NCBI RefSeq assembly: GCF_000472865.1
Contig: NZ_AXAP01000023.1
Coordinates: forward strand, 1-64,000
DNA: 64,000 bases
Source: Bradyrhizobium elkanii WSM2783
GTDB taxonomy: Bacteria; Pseudomonadota; Alphaproteobacteria; Rhizobiales; Xanthobacteraceae
Direction: 5' to 3'
Shown here: piece by piece, positions 17,028 to 26,108 of the stretch
Numbering within the stretch: position 1 is the stretch's first letter
How the letters are laid out: each line of letters begins with the position of its first letter
Translations under genes and position numbers: made by a program
The notes under the pieces: generated by a model
What the model was told of the DNA's origin: nothing
Seen by the model: only the letters and a program-made list of their open reading frames with translations
Databases searched by the model: none

Positions 17028-18188
17028 ATGAGCACAGCGATACAACCCTATCGGATCGCGGTCGGTGACGATGTGCTCGAAGATCTCAAATCAAGGCTCG
17101 GCCGGACGCGGTGGCCCGAGGCCGAGCAGGTCGAAGACTGGAGCCAGGGTGCTCCGCTGAAGTGGATCCAGAAGGTCTGCCGCTACTGGGCCGACGAATA
17201 TGACTGGCGCAGCCGCGAAGCGCGCCTCAATCGCTTCGCGCAATTCACGACAGAGATCGACGGACTTGGCATCCATTTCCTGCATGTTCGCTCGCCGCAC
17301 GCGAACGCGTTGCCGCTGATCATCACCCATGGCTGGCCGGGATCGGTGGTCGAATTCCACAAGGTGATCGAACCGCTAACCGACCCGACCGCGCACGGTG
17401 ACCGTGCGGCCGACGCGTTTCATGTGATCTGTCCGTCATTGCCGGGCTTCGGCTTCTCCGCCAAGCCGCGTGCAACCGGCTGGGGCGTCGATCGCATTGC
17501 CGCGGCCTGGGCCGTACTGATGGAACGTCTTGGCTATGCGCGATACGGCGCGCAAGGTGGCGACTGGGGTTCGGCCGTCACGACCGCGCTGGGCGCGCAA
17601 GACGCTGCGCGTTGCGCCGGCATTCACATCACGCTGGCGATGGCGACGCGGCCCAATGTCGAGGGACAGCCGACGCCGGAAGAGGTGCGGGCGCTGAACG
17701 GTATCAAATACTACGCCGACTGGGATGCCGGCTATTCGAAGCAGCAGTCGACCCGCCCGCAAACGCTCGGCTATGGGCTGACGGATTCACCGAGCGGTCA
17801 GGCCGCGTGGATCCTCGAGAAATTCTGGGCCTGGACCGACTGCAACGGGCATCCCGAGAACATCCTGTCCCGCGACGAACTGCTCGACAACGTCATGCTG
17901 TATTGGGTGCCCGCCACCGCGGCTTCCTCGGCGCGGCTCTATTGGGAAAGCTTCGGATCGAAACGGCGAACCGCGCACAAGGTCACCGTGCCGACCGGCG
18001 TCGCCGTCTTTCCCAAGGAGATTGTCACGCCGGTTCGAAAGTGGATGGAGGCGAGCTACACCAACATCTGTCATTGGAGCGAGATGCCAAAGGGCGGGCA
18101 CTTCGCCGCCTTTGAGCAGCCCGAGTTGTTCGTGCGCGAGGTGCGCGAATTCTTCCGGCCGTTGCGCGAGGAAGCGAGTCAGTCATGA
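17028..18188 (+). CDS. Epoxide hydrolase (microsomal EH-like, alpha/beta hydrolase)
   Basis: 386 residues. An N-terminal EHN segment (residues 1-90) precedes the alpha/beta hydrolase core. The oxyanion/HGWPGS motif is at 101-106, nucleophile Asp179 is in AQGGDWGSAV and the catalytic His is in KGGHFAAFEQPELF near the C-terminus. It hydrolyses epoxides to vicinal diols; the natural substrate is unknown. A TTG-led frame from 17013 is open, but GGAGGAG before the ATG at 17028 fixes the start. Monocistronic in appearance. Confidence 0.92.
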   Translation: MSTAIQPYRIAVGDDVLEDLKSRLGRTRWPEAEQVEDWSQGAPLKWIQKVCRYWADEYDWRSREARLNRFAQFTTEIDGLGIHFLHVRSPHANALPLIITHGWPGSVVEFHKVIEPLTDPTAHGDRAADAFHVICPSLPGFGFSAKPRATGWGVDRIAAAWAVLMERLGYARYGAQGGDWGSAVTTALGAQDAARCAGIHITLAMATRPNVEGQPTPEEVRALNGIKYYADWDAGYSKQQSTRPQTLGYGLTDSPSGQAAWILEKFWAWTDCNGHPENILSRDELLDNVMLYWVPATAASSARLYWESFGSKRRTAHKVTVPTGVAVFPKEIVTPVRKWMEASYTNICHWSEMPKGGHFAAFEQPELFVREVREFFRPLREEASQS

Positions 18189-18294
18189 GCGAAGGATGCT
18201 ATCGCCTGATCGGATCCACCGCTGCTGGAGCGCGCGGAGTGCTGGGCGCATCTGGCTGCGAACTGATCGCCTTCGGTTTCATCCAGCGAACCAG

Positions 18295-18549
18295 CTATCG
18301 CGAGCAGGACGGCAAGGTCTTGATCGCTTCCTCCGCCTCGGCCCGGCTCTTGTAAACCGTGTCGCTTGCGACCGTGATGTTCGGGGTATCCGTCTTGGGC
18401 GTCTTGTCGACGACCGAGCAACTCTTGGTCAGCGAGTTGAGCACAACATAAAATGCCGGACCGGTTCTCGTGCTTTGGGCGAGGGCAGGGGCATGGCAGA
18501 CAGCCGCGAGCAACGCAACCAAATTGAGACAAAGCAGATAGCGTTTCAT
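18295..18549 (-). CDS. Small exported protein of unknown function
   Basis: 84 residues from the second of two adjacent ATGs, chosen for its spacing to GGGAGG. A Sec signal peptide (MKRYLLCLNLVALLAAV, cleavage near ALAQS) is followed by a compact domain with two Cys (SCSVV and PSCSR) and the TVYKSRAEAEEAIKTL helix. Similar short periplasmic proteins are common in Bradyrhizobium; function unknown. Convergent with the epoxide hydrolase gene. Confidence 0.75.
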   Translation of the reverse strand: MKRYLLCLNLVALLAAVCHAPALAQSTRTGPAFYVVLNSLTKSCSVVDKTPKTDTPNITVASDTVYKSRAEAEEAIKTLPSCSR

Positions 18550-19077
18550 CATGACCTCCCTCGGTTCGAGCGAAATTAGCGCGCGAAGAGGAGTTCGGTT
18601 CCGGATCTGGATGGCAGACCTCAACGCCTCCCCTCCAAATTAATGGGCCCCGGTGCATTGGAGCATCGCGGGGCCCTGCATCTTCGTTTTAGCGAAGGAT
18701 TCTGGTAGAGACCAGGATAACTCTGGATCGTAAAGCGCGTGGCCTTTGCGCTCCCATCCGGTGGATATGTTCAGATTGTCGACGGCGCAATGCGGCTAGC
18801 AGCTGCTGTTCGCCTCAACTGCGCCGAGACCTTGCCGCTGAGCAAGGTCACAGGATTGTCCCGGTGGCGTCATGCTCCTCTCCAAGAGTGGCCCGACGGA
18901 CATCTGTCCGTATCCTCTGCTTGCCGCCCGACGACATAATCGATCGGCAATCCCTGCAAGGCCGGGAGCCAAGCTCCAGCACCCCGACAGGTGCATCAAT
19001 AAAATGCTGCGGCAGATATTGGAGGCTGTCAAGTGAAGTCGCGGTTCCCCGAGGTGAGGGAACCATGAAGCGCAGGA
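18550..19077. other. 528-bp intergenic stretch, no gene seen
   Basis: Short open frames exist on both strands (for example 18739-18939 and 18796-19032), but none has protein-like composition with a ribosome site. It separates the small exported protein from the catabolic island and should hold the promoter of the former. No repeat or clear hairpin was recognised. Confidence 0.5.
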
Positions 19078-19707
19078 TCATTTCCTATGTCGGCTGCCAA
19101 GCGCTATCGCGATGGAGGTCGGATCCTTGATGCGCTCGATCAGCAAGTCGATGCGATCGCCACCCCAGAACAGCTCGCCATTGAATACCATGGTCGGGAC
19201 GCCGAACACGCCGAGCGCCTCCGCTTCCTCGACGATCCGATCATGTTCCGCTCGCGCGGGCCCATGAACATATTCCTCGAACTCTTTTGCCGAGCCGCCG
19301 ATCGTCGCGATCACGCCAGCGATATCAGATAGTTCGTCGATCTCCAGATCATGGTTCCAAAAGCGGCGAAAGACCATGTCGTGGTACGGCCGGAACAGGC
19401 CGTGGCGTTGGGCGAACAGCATGCCGGCGCTGGAATAGAAGGCGTCGTAGATCTGCCGCGGTCCCTTCATGGTCAGGCCCTGCGCGTTGGCGAAACGCCG
19501 CGCGTCCATGTAGGCGTAACGCACCTTGCGCCAGAAATGCGGGGTGCGCTCTTCCACCGTCCCCATGAATTCCGGGATCCGCAGCGTATAGGGCAGCCAT
19601 TCCAACTCGACGCCATGCTGCTCTTCGAGCTCGAACAGGCGCTTGTTGGCGACGAAGGCGTAAGGGCTCTTGTAGTCGGTATAGATGCGTACGCGCGGCC
19701 TTTCCAT
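19078..19707 (-). CDS. DsbA-family / 2-hydroxychromene-2-carboxylate isomerase-like protein
   Basis: 209 residues with a thioredoxin-like kappa-GST fold. The N-terminal strand RIYTDYKSPYAF replaces the CxxC with a Ser-Pro pair, as in HCCA isomerases, and the cis-Pro region appears as GVFGVPTMVFNGELFWGGDR. HCCA isomerases act in naphthalene-type aromatic degradation; related proteins also serve other glutathione-dependent isomerisations. An upstream ATG at 19728 is possible, but GGAGGGG precedes the ATG at 19707. It is the last gene of the minus-strand arm of the catabolic island, next to the monooxygenase. Confidence 0.85.
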   Translation of the reverse strand: MERPRVRIYTDYKSPYAFVANKRLFELEEQHGVELEWLPYTLRIPEFMGTVEERTPHFWRKVRYAYMDARRFANAQGLTMKGPRQIYDAFYSSAGMLFAQRHGLFRPYHDMVFRRFWNHDLEIDELSDIAGVIATIGGSAKEFEEYVHGPARAEHDRIVEEAEALGVFGVPTMVFNGELFWGGDRIDLLIERIKDPTSIAIALGSRHRK

Positions 19708-19736
19708 CCTTAGCCCCTCCGTGATCATGGTGGCTC

Positions 19737-21656
19737 TCAGGCGTCTGCACGTTTGGTTTGTCGATACTGACTCAGGTCGGGATCATGAGTCATCCCCCAA
19801 TAGTCGACGAAGCGCCAGGGCATGGCCGAGAACACGCGGCCCCGGCTGTTGCGATAATAGGTCGTCATGCCCGGATGGGTCCAGATCAACTGCTCATGTT
19901 CGGCATCGACCTTGCGGACATATTGATCATGGGCTTCCTGACTGACATCGATGGCGGCAATGCCTTTCTCGATCATCTCGACCAGACAAGCCGAGATGTA
20001 GCGGCTCTGGCATTCCGACTGGAAAATCACGCTGCCGCCATGCGCAGGTCCTGAGTTCGGGCCCAGCATCAGGAACAGGTTTGGGAAGTTTGGCACGGTC
20101 AAGCCGAGATAGGCCGTCGGGTTATCGTTGGCCCAGACATCCCTGAGATTGTTGCCGCCGCGCCCGGTGATGTTGAGCCGCGCCGCCATCTCCGAAACCC
20201 TGAAGCCGGTTGAGATGATGATGATGTCGTGCGCACGCTGCTTGCCGTCTGCCGTGACGATGCCATCGCGCGCAAAATGATCGATCGGGGCGGTGACCAG
20301 CTCGACATTCGGCTTGGTCAGCGTCTTGAACCAGTTGTTGTCGAGCAGGATGCGCTTGCCATAGGGCGGATAGGTCGGCACGCATTTTTCGATCAGGTCG
20401 GGGCGATCCTTGAGCTCGGACAGGATGAAATCCGTCAGCTCCTGCCGGTGCCGATCGTTGCCCTTGTTGACGGCGCGCGCCGGATGCGGCCAGTTCGGAT
20501 CCTTGCGCAGGAATGGCAGCAGGCCGTCGCCATAGCGCCAGAACATGTTGAAGCGGTACCACTGCACATAGAAGGGCAAATGCGCGAGCAGCCATCGCGC
20601 GCCTTCGGTGATCGGGTCGGAGTAACCTTTGACCGGGCGTGCCCATTGTGCCGTGCGCTGATAGACCGTGACCGACGATACGCGATCGGCGATGGCGGGC
20701 ACGAGCTGCATCGCGGTGGCGCCGGTGCCGATCACGGCGACGCGCTTGCCGTCGAGATTGATATCGTCGGACCACAGCGCCGAATGCACGGCGAGGCCCT
20801 GGAAACCTTGCTCGCCCTTGAAATGGGCCGGCGCGGGGTCGTTGAGCTGGCCGATCGCGCTGACGAGAGCGGTCGATTCAAAAGTTTCTTCTCCTTTCTC
20901 GGTCTTGAGGGTCGAGATCCAGCGCCGCTTGTTGTCGTCCCAGCGTGAGGCGATCAGCTCGGTGTTGAGACGGACATGGCGTCGGATGCCGTGTTCGCGC
21001 ACCACCTTCAAGAGATAGTCGAGCAGTTCCTGGCGCGGCGCGAAATAACGCGTCCACTGGTTCCGCTCGCCGAACGAGAAGGAATAGGAGTGGTTCGGGG
21101 TATCGACGCCGCAGCCGGGATAGCGGTTGACATACCAGGTGCCGCCGATCTCGTCCTCTTTCTCGACGATGGTGTAGGGGATGTCGAGCCGGTCCAGCGC
21201 AACGCCCAGCGCAATCGCGCAGACGCCGGCGCCGACGATCAGGACGTGCTGTTCGGCGAGCTTCTCGTCCGATGGACGTTTGGTCCAGCGCGCATCGCGC
21301 GGGATGAAACCCATTTCCTCGCGCATCAGCGGCGCGTATTCCGGCGCGACGTTCTCGCCCAGCGTCGCGCTCATCATCTTCAGCATCAATTCGTTGCCGG
21401 GATCTGTGATAACAGGCTTGGGCTCGCCGTTCTCATAGAGCTTCAGGACCGCGGCGCGGATTTCGTCCTGAATTTCTTTCGGCACGCCGGCGTCCGGATC
21501 GGGGATCAGGCGCACGTCGCGCTTGGGCTTGTACGGTGGTTCCAGCCAGCGCTCATCGCCAGTCATGTGCACGAGCACCATCAACAGCACGCGGATGTCG
21601 CCTTCAGCGATCGCGGAAGCAAGGTCGAGTTTCTTGCGCGGCATTTCGATGTTCAT
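19737..21656 (-). CDS. Baeyer-Villiger monooxygenase, HAPMO-like
   Basis: 639 residues. An N-terminal extension of about 130 residues precedes the FAD motif (LIVGAGVCAIALGVALD), an FAD-proximal EIGGTWYVNRYPGCGVD segment and the BVMO fingerprint FxGxxxHxxxW (FQGLAVHSALW), then the NADP motif VAVIGTGATAMQ. Length and extension match 4-hydroxyacetophenone monooxygenase (about 640 residues). It converts a ketone to an ester using NADPH and O2; aryl or cyclic ketones are the expected substrates. The longer open frame from 21791 overlaps the SDR; the ATG at 21656 is preferred. It lies 10 bp after the frameshifted SDR. Confidence 0.9.
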   Translation of the reverse strand: MNIEMPRKKLDLASAIAEGDIRVLLMVLVHMTGDERWLEPPYKPKRDVRLIPDPDAGVPKEIQDEIRAAVLKLYENGEPKPVITDPGNELMLKMMSATLGENVAPEYAPLMREEMGFIPRDARWTKRPSDEKLAEQHVLIVGAGVCAIALGVALDRLDIPYTIVEKEDEIGGTWYVNRYPGCGVDTPNHSYSFSFGERNQWTRYFAPRQELLDYLLKVVREHGIRRHVRLNTELIASRWDDNKRRWISTLKTEKGEETFESTALVSAIGQLNDPAPAHFKGEQGFQGLAVHSALWSDDINLDGKRVAVIGTGATAMQLVPAIADRVSSVTVYQRTAQWARPVKGYSDPITEGARWLLAHLPFYVQWYRFNMFWRYGDGLLPFLRKDPNWPHPARAVNKGNDRHRQELTDFILSELKDRPDLIEKCVPTYPPYGKRILLDNNWFKTLTKPNVELVTAPIDHFARDGIVTADGKQRAHDIIIISTGFRVSEMAARLNITGRGGNNLRDVWANDNPTAYLGLTVPNFPNLFLMLGPNSGPAHGGSVIFQSECQSRYISACLVEMIEKGIAAIDVSQEAHDQYVRKVDAEHEQLIWTHPGMTTYYRNSRGRVFSAMPWRFVDYWGMTHDPDLSQYRQTKRADA

Positions 21657-21666
21657 GCTGTTGTCC

Positions 21667-22439
21667 TCACGCTTCCGGTGCTTCCGGCAATCCGCCATAG
21701 GCGGCCCATGTTGACCCCGCGATAAAGCCGGCATCGACAGGCAGGTTGATGCCAGTGACGCCGCTGCTCTTTGGTGAAAGCAGCCAGGCAATCGCCTGCG
21801 CCACCTCGAACGGCTCGACCAGCCGGTTCATGGCAGATGGCCGCGACAGCAGTTCCTTGTCGAGCGCGCCCGAGGCGATGCCGGCTTCCAGCATCGCCGT
21901 GCGGGTGAAACCCGGCGATACCGCGTTAACGCGCACGCCGACCCGGCCCCATTCGGCGGCAAGCGTCTGTGTGATCTGGATGACGCCGGCCTTCGCCGCG
22001 GTATAGGCGTGGATCGGGCCCGAGGTCATGCCGGCGACTGAGGCGACATTGACAATGGCGCCGTTCGCCGCGCGGCCATCCGCACGCCGACGCTGCGGGC
22101 GACCAGAAACGTGCCGCGCAGGTCGATGTTGACCTCGCGGTCCCATTGCTCCATCCGCACCCGCTCGATCCGATGCATCTTGCCGAACACGCCGGCGGCA
22201 TTGACAAGGCCGGTGATCGGCCCATGCGCGGCCTCGATGTCGGCAACGCCGGCGGTGACGGCCGCTTCGCTCGCGACATCGAACGGGGCGGGCCAGAGGA
22301 TCGCATCGGTCCCGACCAGCGGTTCCGGCGCGATGTCGACGATGACGACGCGCTGGCCCTGATCGGCAAGCAGCGTGGCGGTGGCGGCGCCAATGCCGCG
22401 GCTGCCGCCGGTGACGAGAACGAGGCCGTCAGCGCTCAT
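21667..22439 (-). pseudogene. Short-chain dehydrogenase/reductase broken by one frameshift
   Basis: The N-terminal half (22439 to about 22070) has the Rossmann motif VTGGSRGIGAATA and the LVNAAGVFG segment. After MAAR the frame runs into a wrong reading, while the next frame resumes at NGAIVNVASVAGM and contains the catalytic Tyr/Lys (AYTAAKAGV) and the rest to 21667. Joined, the halves make a normal SDR of about 257 residues. One base appears missing near 22065-22075. Either the gene is a recent pseudogene or the sequence has an error; SDR function (alcohol/ketone interconversion) would fit upstream of the Baeyer-Villiger enzyme. Confidence 0.85.
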
Positions 22440-23088
22440 GACCATTTTCCTGACTTGCTTTGTTGAACAGGCCGCGGGTCACAAGCTTCCGATAGGCCGA
22501 GATCACGTGATCAGGGGGAGCAGTGACCTTGCCATCGACGTAGGAATAGCGGCGGCTGAGATAGCCGCGCGCGCCCATCAGCATCTGCACGATGGCCTCA
22601 AACTCCTCGTCGCTGAAATCGATGATCTCACCGGCCTGCCGAGCGCGGCGCAGGATGCGCACATAGGCAGTCGAGATATTGTCGAAATGCTTCTGGTAGC
22701 CGATCGGCGCAAAGAACTCGGCCTCGTTGAGGATGCGCAGGAACTCCGGCACTTCGAGGATGAAATCGAAGAAGGCGGAAAAGCGCTCGATCTCCTGCCG
22801 CGCCGTATGCGGGGTGCCGGTGCGCGCGTGAATGAAGCGCACCATGTCCAGTCCGATCTTCGGCAGGAGCTGCTCGAGCAGTTCCTGGCGATTCTCGAAA
22901 TGATTGTAGAAGGTGCCTTGCGCGACGCCGGCTTCCTCGGTGATGCGGGCAACGGAGGCTTCGGCGTAGCCATATTTGCCGACCACCTTGGTCGCGGCGT
23001 CGAAGATCTTTTGCTTGGTCCAGGCGTTGCGCTCGACCCGGTTCAGCTTGGGGATCTTGATGGGCGCAGCGTGCGGTGCTTGGGTCAT
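22429..23088 (-). CDS. TetR/AcrR-family transcriptional regulator
   Basis: 219 residues. The N-terminal HTH (KQKIFDAATKVVGKYGYAEA, then ITEEAGVAQGTFYNHFENRQ) is typical TetR; the C-terminal ligand domain is unclassified. It overlaps the ligase stop codon as ATGA and overlaps the SDR start by 11 bp. It is encoded within the minus arm and is the likely repressor of the divergent ligase and Liv promoters, with an acyl-CoA or related pathway intermediate as plausible effector. Confidence 0.92.
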   Translation of the reverse strand: MTQAPHAAPIKIPKLNRVERNAWTKQKIFDAATKVVGKYGYAEASVARITEEAGVAQGTFYNHFENRQELLEQLLPKIGLDMVRFIHARTGTPHTARQEIERFSAFFDFILEVPEFLRILNEAEFFAPIGYQKHFDNISTAYVRILRRARQAGEIIDFSDEEFEAIVQMLMGARGYLSRRYSYVDGKVTAPPDHVISAYRKLVTRGLFNKASQENGHER

Positions 23089-24581
23089 GTAGCGGTCTCC
23101 AGTTCGGCGCGCAGCACGCGCTTGAGCACCTTGCCGGAAGGGTTGCGCGGCAGGCTGTCGCGGATGATCAGTTGTTTCGGCAGTTTGAAGCTGGCGAGCC
23201 GGGTGCGGCAGTAATCGGTGAGGGCGGGCAGATCGAGCGCAGCGCCTTCCGCCAGCACGACGATTGCGACCGGCTTCTCGCCCCAGCGCTCATCGCGCGC
23301 GCCGATGACGGCCACCTCGCGAACCTCAGGCATTTCATAGATGACGCGCTCGACCTCGGAGGAGGCGATGTTCTCGCCGCCGGAAATGATCAGGTCCTTC
23401 TTGCGGTCAGTGAGATAGAGGAAGCCCTCCTCGTCGAGATAGCCGACATCGCCGGTGCGGAACCAGTCGCCGAAGAAGGCGGCTGCGGTCTTCTCCGGAT
23501 CCCGCCAATATCCTTTCGTGACCTTCGGTCCGCGCAGGCAGATCTCGCCGTTCTCGCCGGCGGGGAGAGGATTGCCCTGGTCATCACGGATCTCGACCTC
23601 GACATGGGCGATGGCGCGTCCGGTCGAGCCGATCTTCTCGATCTCGCGGCCCGGCTCCATGAAGGTGTCACCGCCGACGCTCTCGGTCAGACCATAGGCG
23701 TCGATGTAGCGGGCATTCTTGAAACAGTCGGAGAAAGCGCGGATGCGCAGCTCCGGCGTTTTCTCGCCGCCGCCGATCGCCCATGCGAGACTTGAGACAT
23801 CGTAACGGTCACGGGTGGGGCAAGTGAGGATCGCGGTCGTCATCACGGGGGCGAGCCACGCCGCGTTCAGCTTCTCCGCTGCGATCGCAGCGAGCGCCTG
23901 TTCGGGCTTGAAGTCGCGATGGACCGAGAGCATGCCGCCGTGCCACAGCACACCGATTCCAGGCAGATCGAGGGCGCCGACGTGATAGAGCGGGCCGACG
24001 ACAAGCAGGCGCGTATCCGCATTGAGGCCGAGCACCAGCGTCTGGTCGGCCGACTTCCAGTACATGTTCTCGTAACTGAGCATCACGCCCTTGGGGCGGT
24101 CGGTCGTGCCTGACGTGTACATCAGCCGCATCAGGTCCTGTGGTCGGCGGACATGCATAGGCGCGGGCGCGATGTCGCCGGCGAACTGCGTGGCAGTCGA
24201 TTGCGCGGCTTCATCCAGCAATACGATTGGCGCATGGCCCGCCGCGGTTGCGGCAAGCTCTTGATCCGCGATCAGGATGCGCGCGCCGGCATTGCCGACG
24301 ATGTAGCCGACCTCATCGGCGGAGAGGCGATAGTTGATCGGTAGGAACACCGCGCCGATATGGCTGGTGGCAAACACCAGTTCGAGAAAGGCGGCGCTGT
24401 TCTTCATCAGCACTGCGACGACGTCGTCGGGACCGATGCCGCGGGAGGCGAGCCAGCCGGCCACCCGGCGGATGCGCTCGTCGAAGTTGCCGTAGGAAAT
24501 GTCCACGCCGCGATATTTCAGCGCACACCGATGCGGCGTCCGCTTGGCATGAAAGGCGATGAAGCTCGAAAGGTTGATCAT
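23085..24581 (-). CDS. AMP-forming acyl-CoA ligase (ANL superfamily)
   Basis: 498 residues. Motif A1/A3 P-loop LMYTSGTTDRPKGVML, A5-like YGLTESVGGD, the adenylate motif TGDVGYLDEEGFLYLTDRKKD, the hinge/A8 region and the catalytic C-terminal Lys in NPSGKVLKR are all visible. It activates a carboxylate to its CoA thioester at the expense of ATP. First gene of the minus arm, divergent from the Liv transporter; it presumably activates the transported acid or an early product. Confidence 0.92.
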   Translation of the reverse strand: MINLSSFIAFHAKRTPHRCALKYRGVDISYGNFDERIRRVAGWLASRGIGPDDVVAVLMKNSAAFLELVFATSHIGAVFLPINYRLSADEVGYIVGNAGARILIADQELAATAAGHAPIVLLDEAAQSTATQFAGDIAPAPMHVRRPQDLMRLMYTSGTTDRPKGVMLSYENMYWKSADQTLVLGLNADTRLLVVGPLYHVGALDLPGIGVLWHGGMLSVHRDFKPEQALAAIAAEKLNAAWLAPVMTTAILTCPTRDRYDVSSLAWAIGGGEKTPELRIRAFSDCFKNARYIDAYGLTESVGGDTFMEPGREIEKIGSTGRAIAHVEVEIRDDQGNPLPAGENGEICLRGPKVTKGYWRDPEKTAAAFFGDWFRTGDVGYLDEEGFLYLTDRKKDLIISGGENIASSEVERVIYEMPEVREVAVIGARDERWGEKPVAIVVLAEGAALDLPALTDYCRTRLASFKLPKQLIIRDSLPRNPSGKVLKRVLRAELETAT

Positions 24582-24621
24582 CTGCCGCTCAAAGGGCCGT
24601 TTCGGCCTCGTTTCCTTCCCC

Positions 24622-24646
24622 GATGAACTATGACTCGTAATTCATC
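24622..24646. promoter_or_regulatory. Candidate TetR operator in the divergent ligase/Liv promoter
   Basis: An inverted repeat GATGAA-N13-TTCATC (24622-24646) encloses a second imperfect palindrome ATGACTCGTAATTCAT (24630-24645). It lies in the 169-bp region between the divergent ligase and substrate-binding protein genes, at the size and place expected for a TetR dimer site. Assignment to the neighbouring TetR protein is inference. Confidence 0.35.
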
Positions 24647-24750
24647 TTTGGCTTGACGTCACCCCCCTTGCTCTGAAATCCTTGTGTCCACGGAGACGAG
24701 ATGATCTCCGGCAAGGGAATAGGGAACGACAACCCGACTGGGAGGGGAGA

Positions 24751-26010
24751 ATGAAGAGAACCCGTCAACCGGGCGTCAGCCGCCGTGCGACTCTGGCGCT
24801 GATGGGCGCCGGTGCGGTGACGATCGCTGCGCCATGGGTGGCGCGCGCGCAGGCCAAGACCATCAAGATCGGCATGCCGACGATTTTGTCGGGTCGCGTC
24901 GCGCAGCTCGGCACGTCCTCGCGCAATGCCGTGCTGCTGGAGGTCGAGAAGGTCAACGCCGCGGGCGGCCTGGCTGGCCGGCAGATCGAGATGGTGATCC
25001 GCGACTCCAAGGGCCAGCCGCAGGAAGCAGCCCGCGTCGCGCGCGAGCTCGTCAACACCGACGGCTGCGAGATGCTGTTCGACGGCGAGGCTTCGTCCGG
25101 ATCGTTCGCAGTTCACGAAGTGGCACGCGACCTCGGTGTGCTCTGCATCCATACCTGCTCGGAAGCCTCGTCGCTGACGGCCGATCCGAAGCAGCACATT
25201 CCCAACGCGTTCCGCTGCGTCCGTCAAGGCATCCACGATTCCATCGTCGGTGGCAGCTATGCGGCGGCGATCGCCAAAGCCAAGGGCCTGAAGAAATGGG
25301 CGACCTGCTCGCCGGACTATGCCTATGGCCGCGATACCACCGGCGAATTCGCGCTCTATCTCAAGCGCTTTGCGCCCGATGTCGAGATCATCAGCGAGTC
25401 CTGGCCAAAGCTGTTCCAGCCTGACTACACCGAAGTGGTGACGAAGATCCTGCAGGCCAAGCCGCAGGCGCTGTATACGTGCCTGTGGGGCGGCGATCTG
25501 ACGTCCTACATCGACCAGGCCAACATCTACGCGCTGTTCACGCAGATGGAAGTGTTCGCCGTCAACATGGCCGACTACACGGCGCTCACGGTGGTGAAGA
25601 ACCTGCCGAAGGGCATTCACTCCGGCAACCGCTACATCAAGACATTCCCGAAGACGCCGGAGAATGCCGCGTGGGGCGACGCCTACCGGGCGAAGTACAA
25701 CGAGTACCCGACCAACTGGTCGTGGCAGAATGCGACTGCGGTGATGCTGCTCACCGAGGCGGTGAAAAAAGCCAACTCCACTGACGGCAAGAAGGTCGCG
25801 GAAGCGCTGCGCGGGTTGACGATCAAATGCCCGTTCGGCGCCGACGGCACCGTGACGATGCGCGCGGAGGACAACACCCTGGTCGGCTACGCCATCGGCT
25901 GGGGCACCACGATCCCGCAGGAACCTTATGTGCCGGAGGTGAAGGCCGGCGATTGGAAGACCATCTTCGAGCTCGAAGCCGAGTGGAAGAAGAGCAAGGG
26001 CTACACCTGA
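24751..26010 (+). CDS. Branched-chain-type ABC transporter substrate-binding protein
   Basis: 419 residues starting at an ATG behind GGGAGGGGAG. A Tat-like signal (SRRATLALMGAGAVTIAAPWV, cleavage near ARAQA) is followed by the periplasmic-binding type I domain (KIGMPTILSGRVAQLG, INYPNAGGLAGRQIE-like VNAAGGLAGRQIEMV). The family (Peripla_BP_6) binds amino acids but in catabolic clusters often aromatic or alicyclic acids. First gene of the Liv operon; a stable hairpin follows before the permease. Confidence 0.92.
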   Translation: MKRTRQPGVSRRATLALMGAGAVTIAAPWVARAQAKTIKIGMPTILSGRVAQLGTSSRNAVLLEVEKVNAAGGLAGRQIEMVIRDSKGQPQEAARVARELVNTDGCEMLFDGEASSGSFAVHEVARDLGVLCIHTCSEASSLTADPKQHIPNAFRCVRQGIHDSIVGGSYAAAIAKAKGLKKWATCSPDYAYGRDTTGEFALYLKRFAPDVEIISESWPKLFQPDYTEVVTKILQAKPQALYTCLWGGDLTSYIDQANIYALFTQMEVFAVNMADYTALTVVKNLPKGIHSGNRYIKTFPKTPENAAWGDAYRAKYNEYPTNWSWQNATAVMLLTEAVKKANSTDGKKVAEALRGLTIKCPFGADGTVTMRAEDNTLVGYAIGWGTTIPQEPYVPEVKAGDWKTIFELEAEWKKSKGYT

Positions 26011-26067
26011 CCGGCCTGTGAGTGGAGGCGGGCGGGCCGCTTCCACATACGTCACGTTTGGCGAGTT

Positions 26068-26090
26068 GCGCGCCGACGGTTTCGGCGCGC
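26068..26090 (+). promoter_or_regulatory. Intercistronic hairpin between binding protein and permease genes
   Basis: A perfect 9-bp stem GCGCGCCGA/TCGGCGCGC with a CGGTT loop and no following T-tract. Such hairpins after periplasmic binding protein genes often protect the upstream mRNA from 3' decay and raise binding protein yield over permease. Function here is inferred. Confidence 0.5.
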
Positions 26091-26108
26091 TGAGATGGAA
26101 ATACTGCA

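Noticed and set aside
18739..19032. Small overlapping frames on both strands between the exported protein and the catabolic island
   Set aside because: No ribosome site, no protein-like composition and mutually overlapping; judged chance frames.
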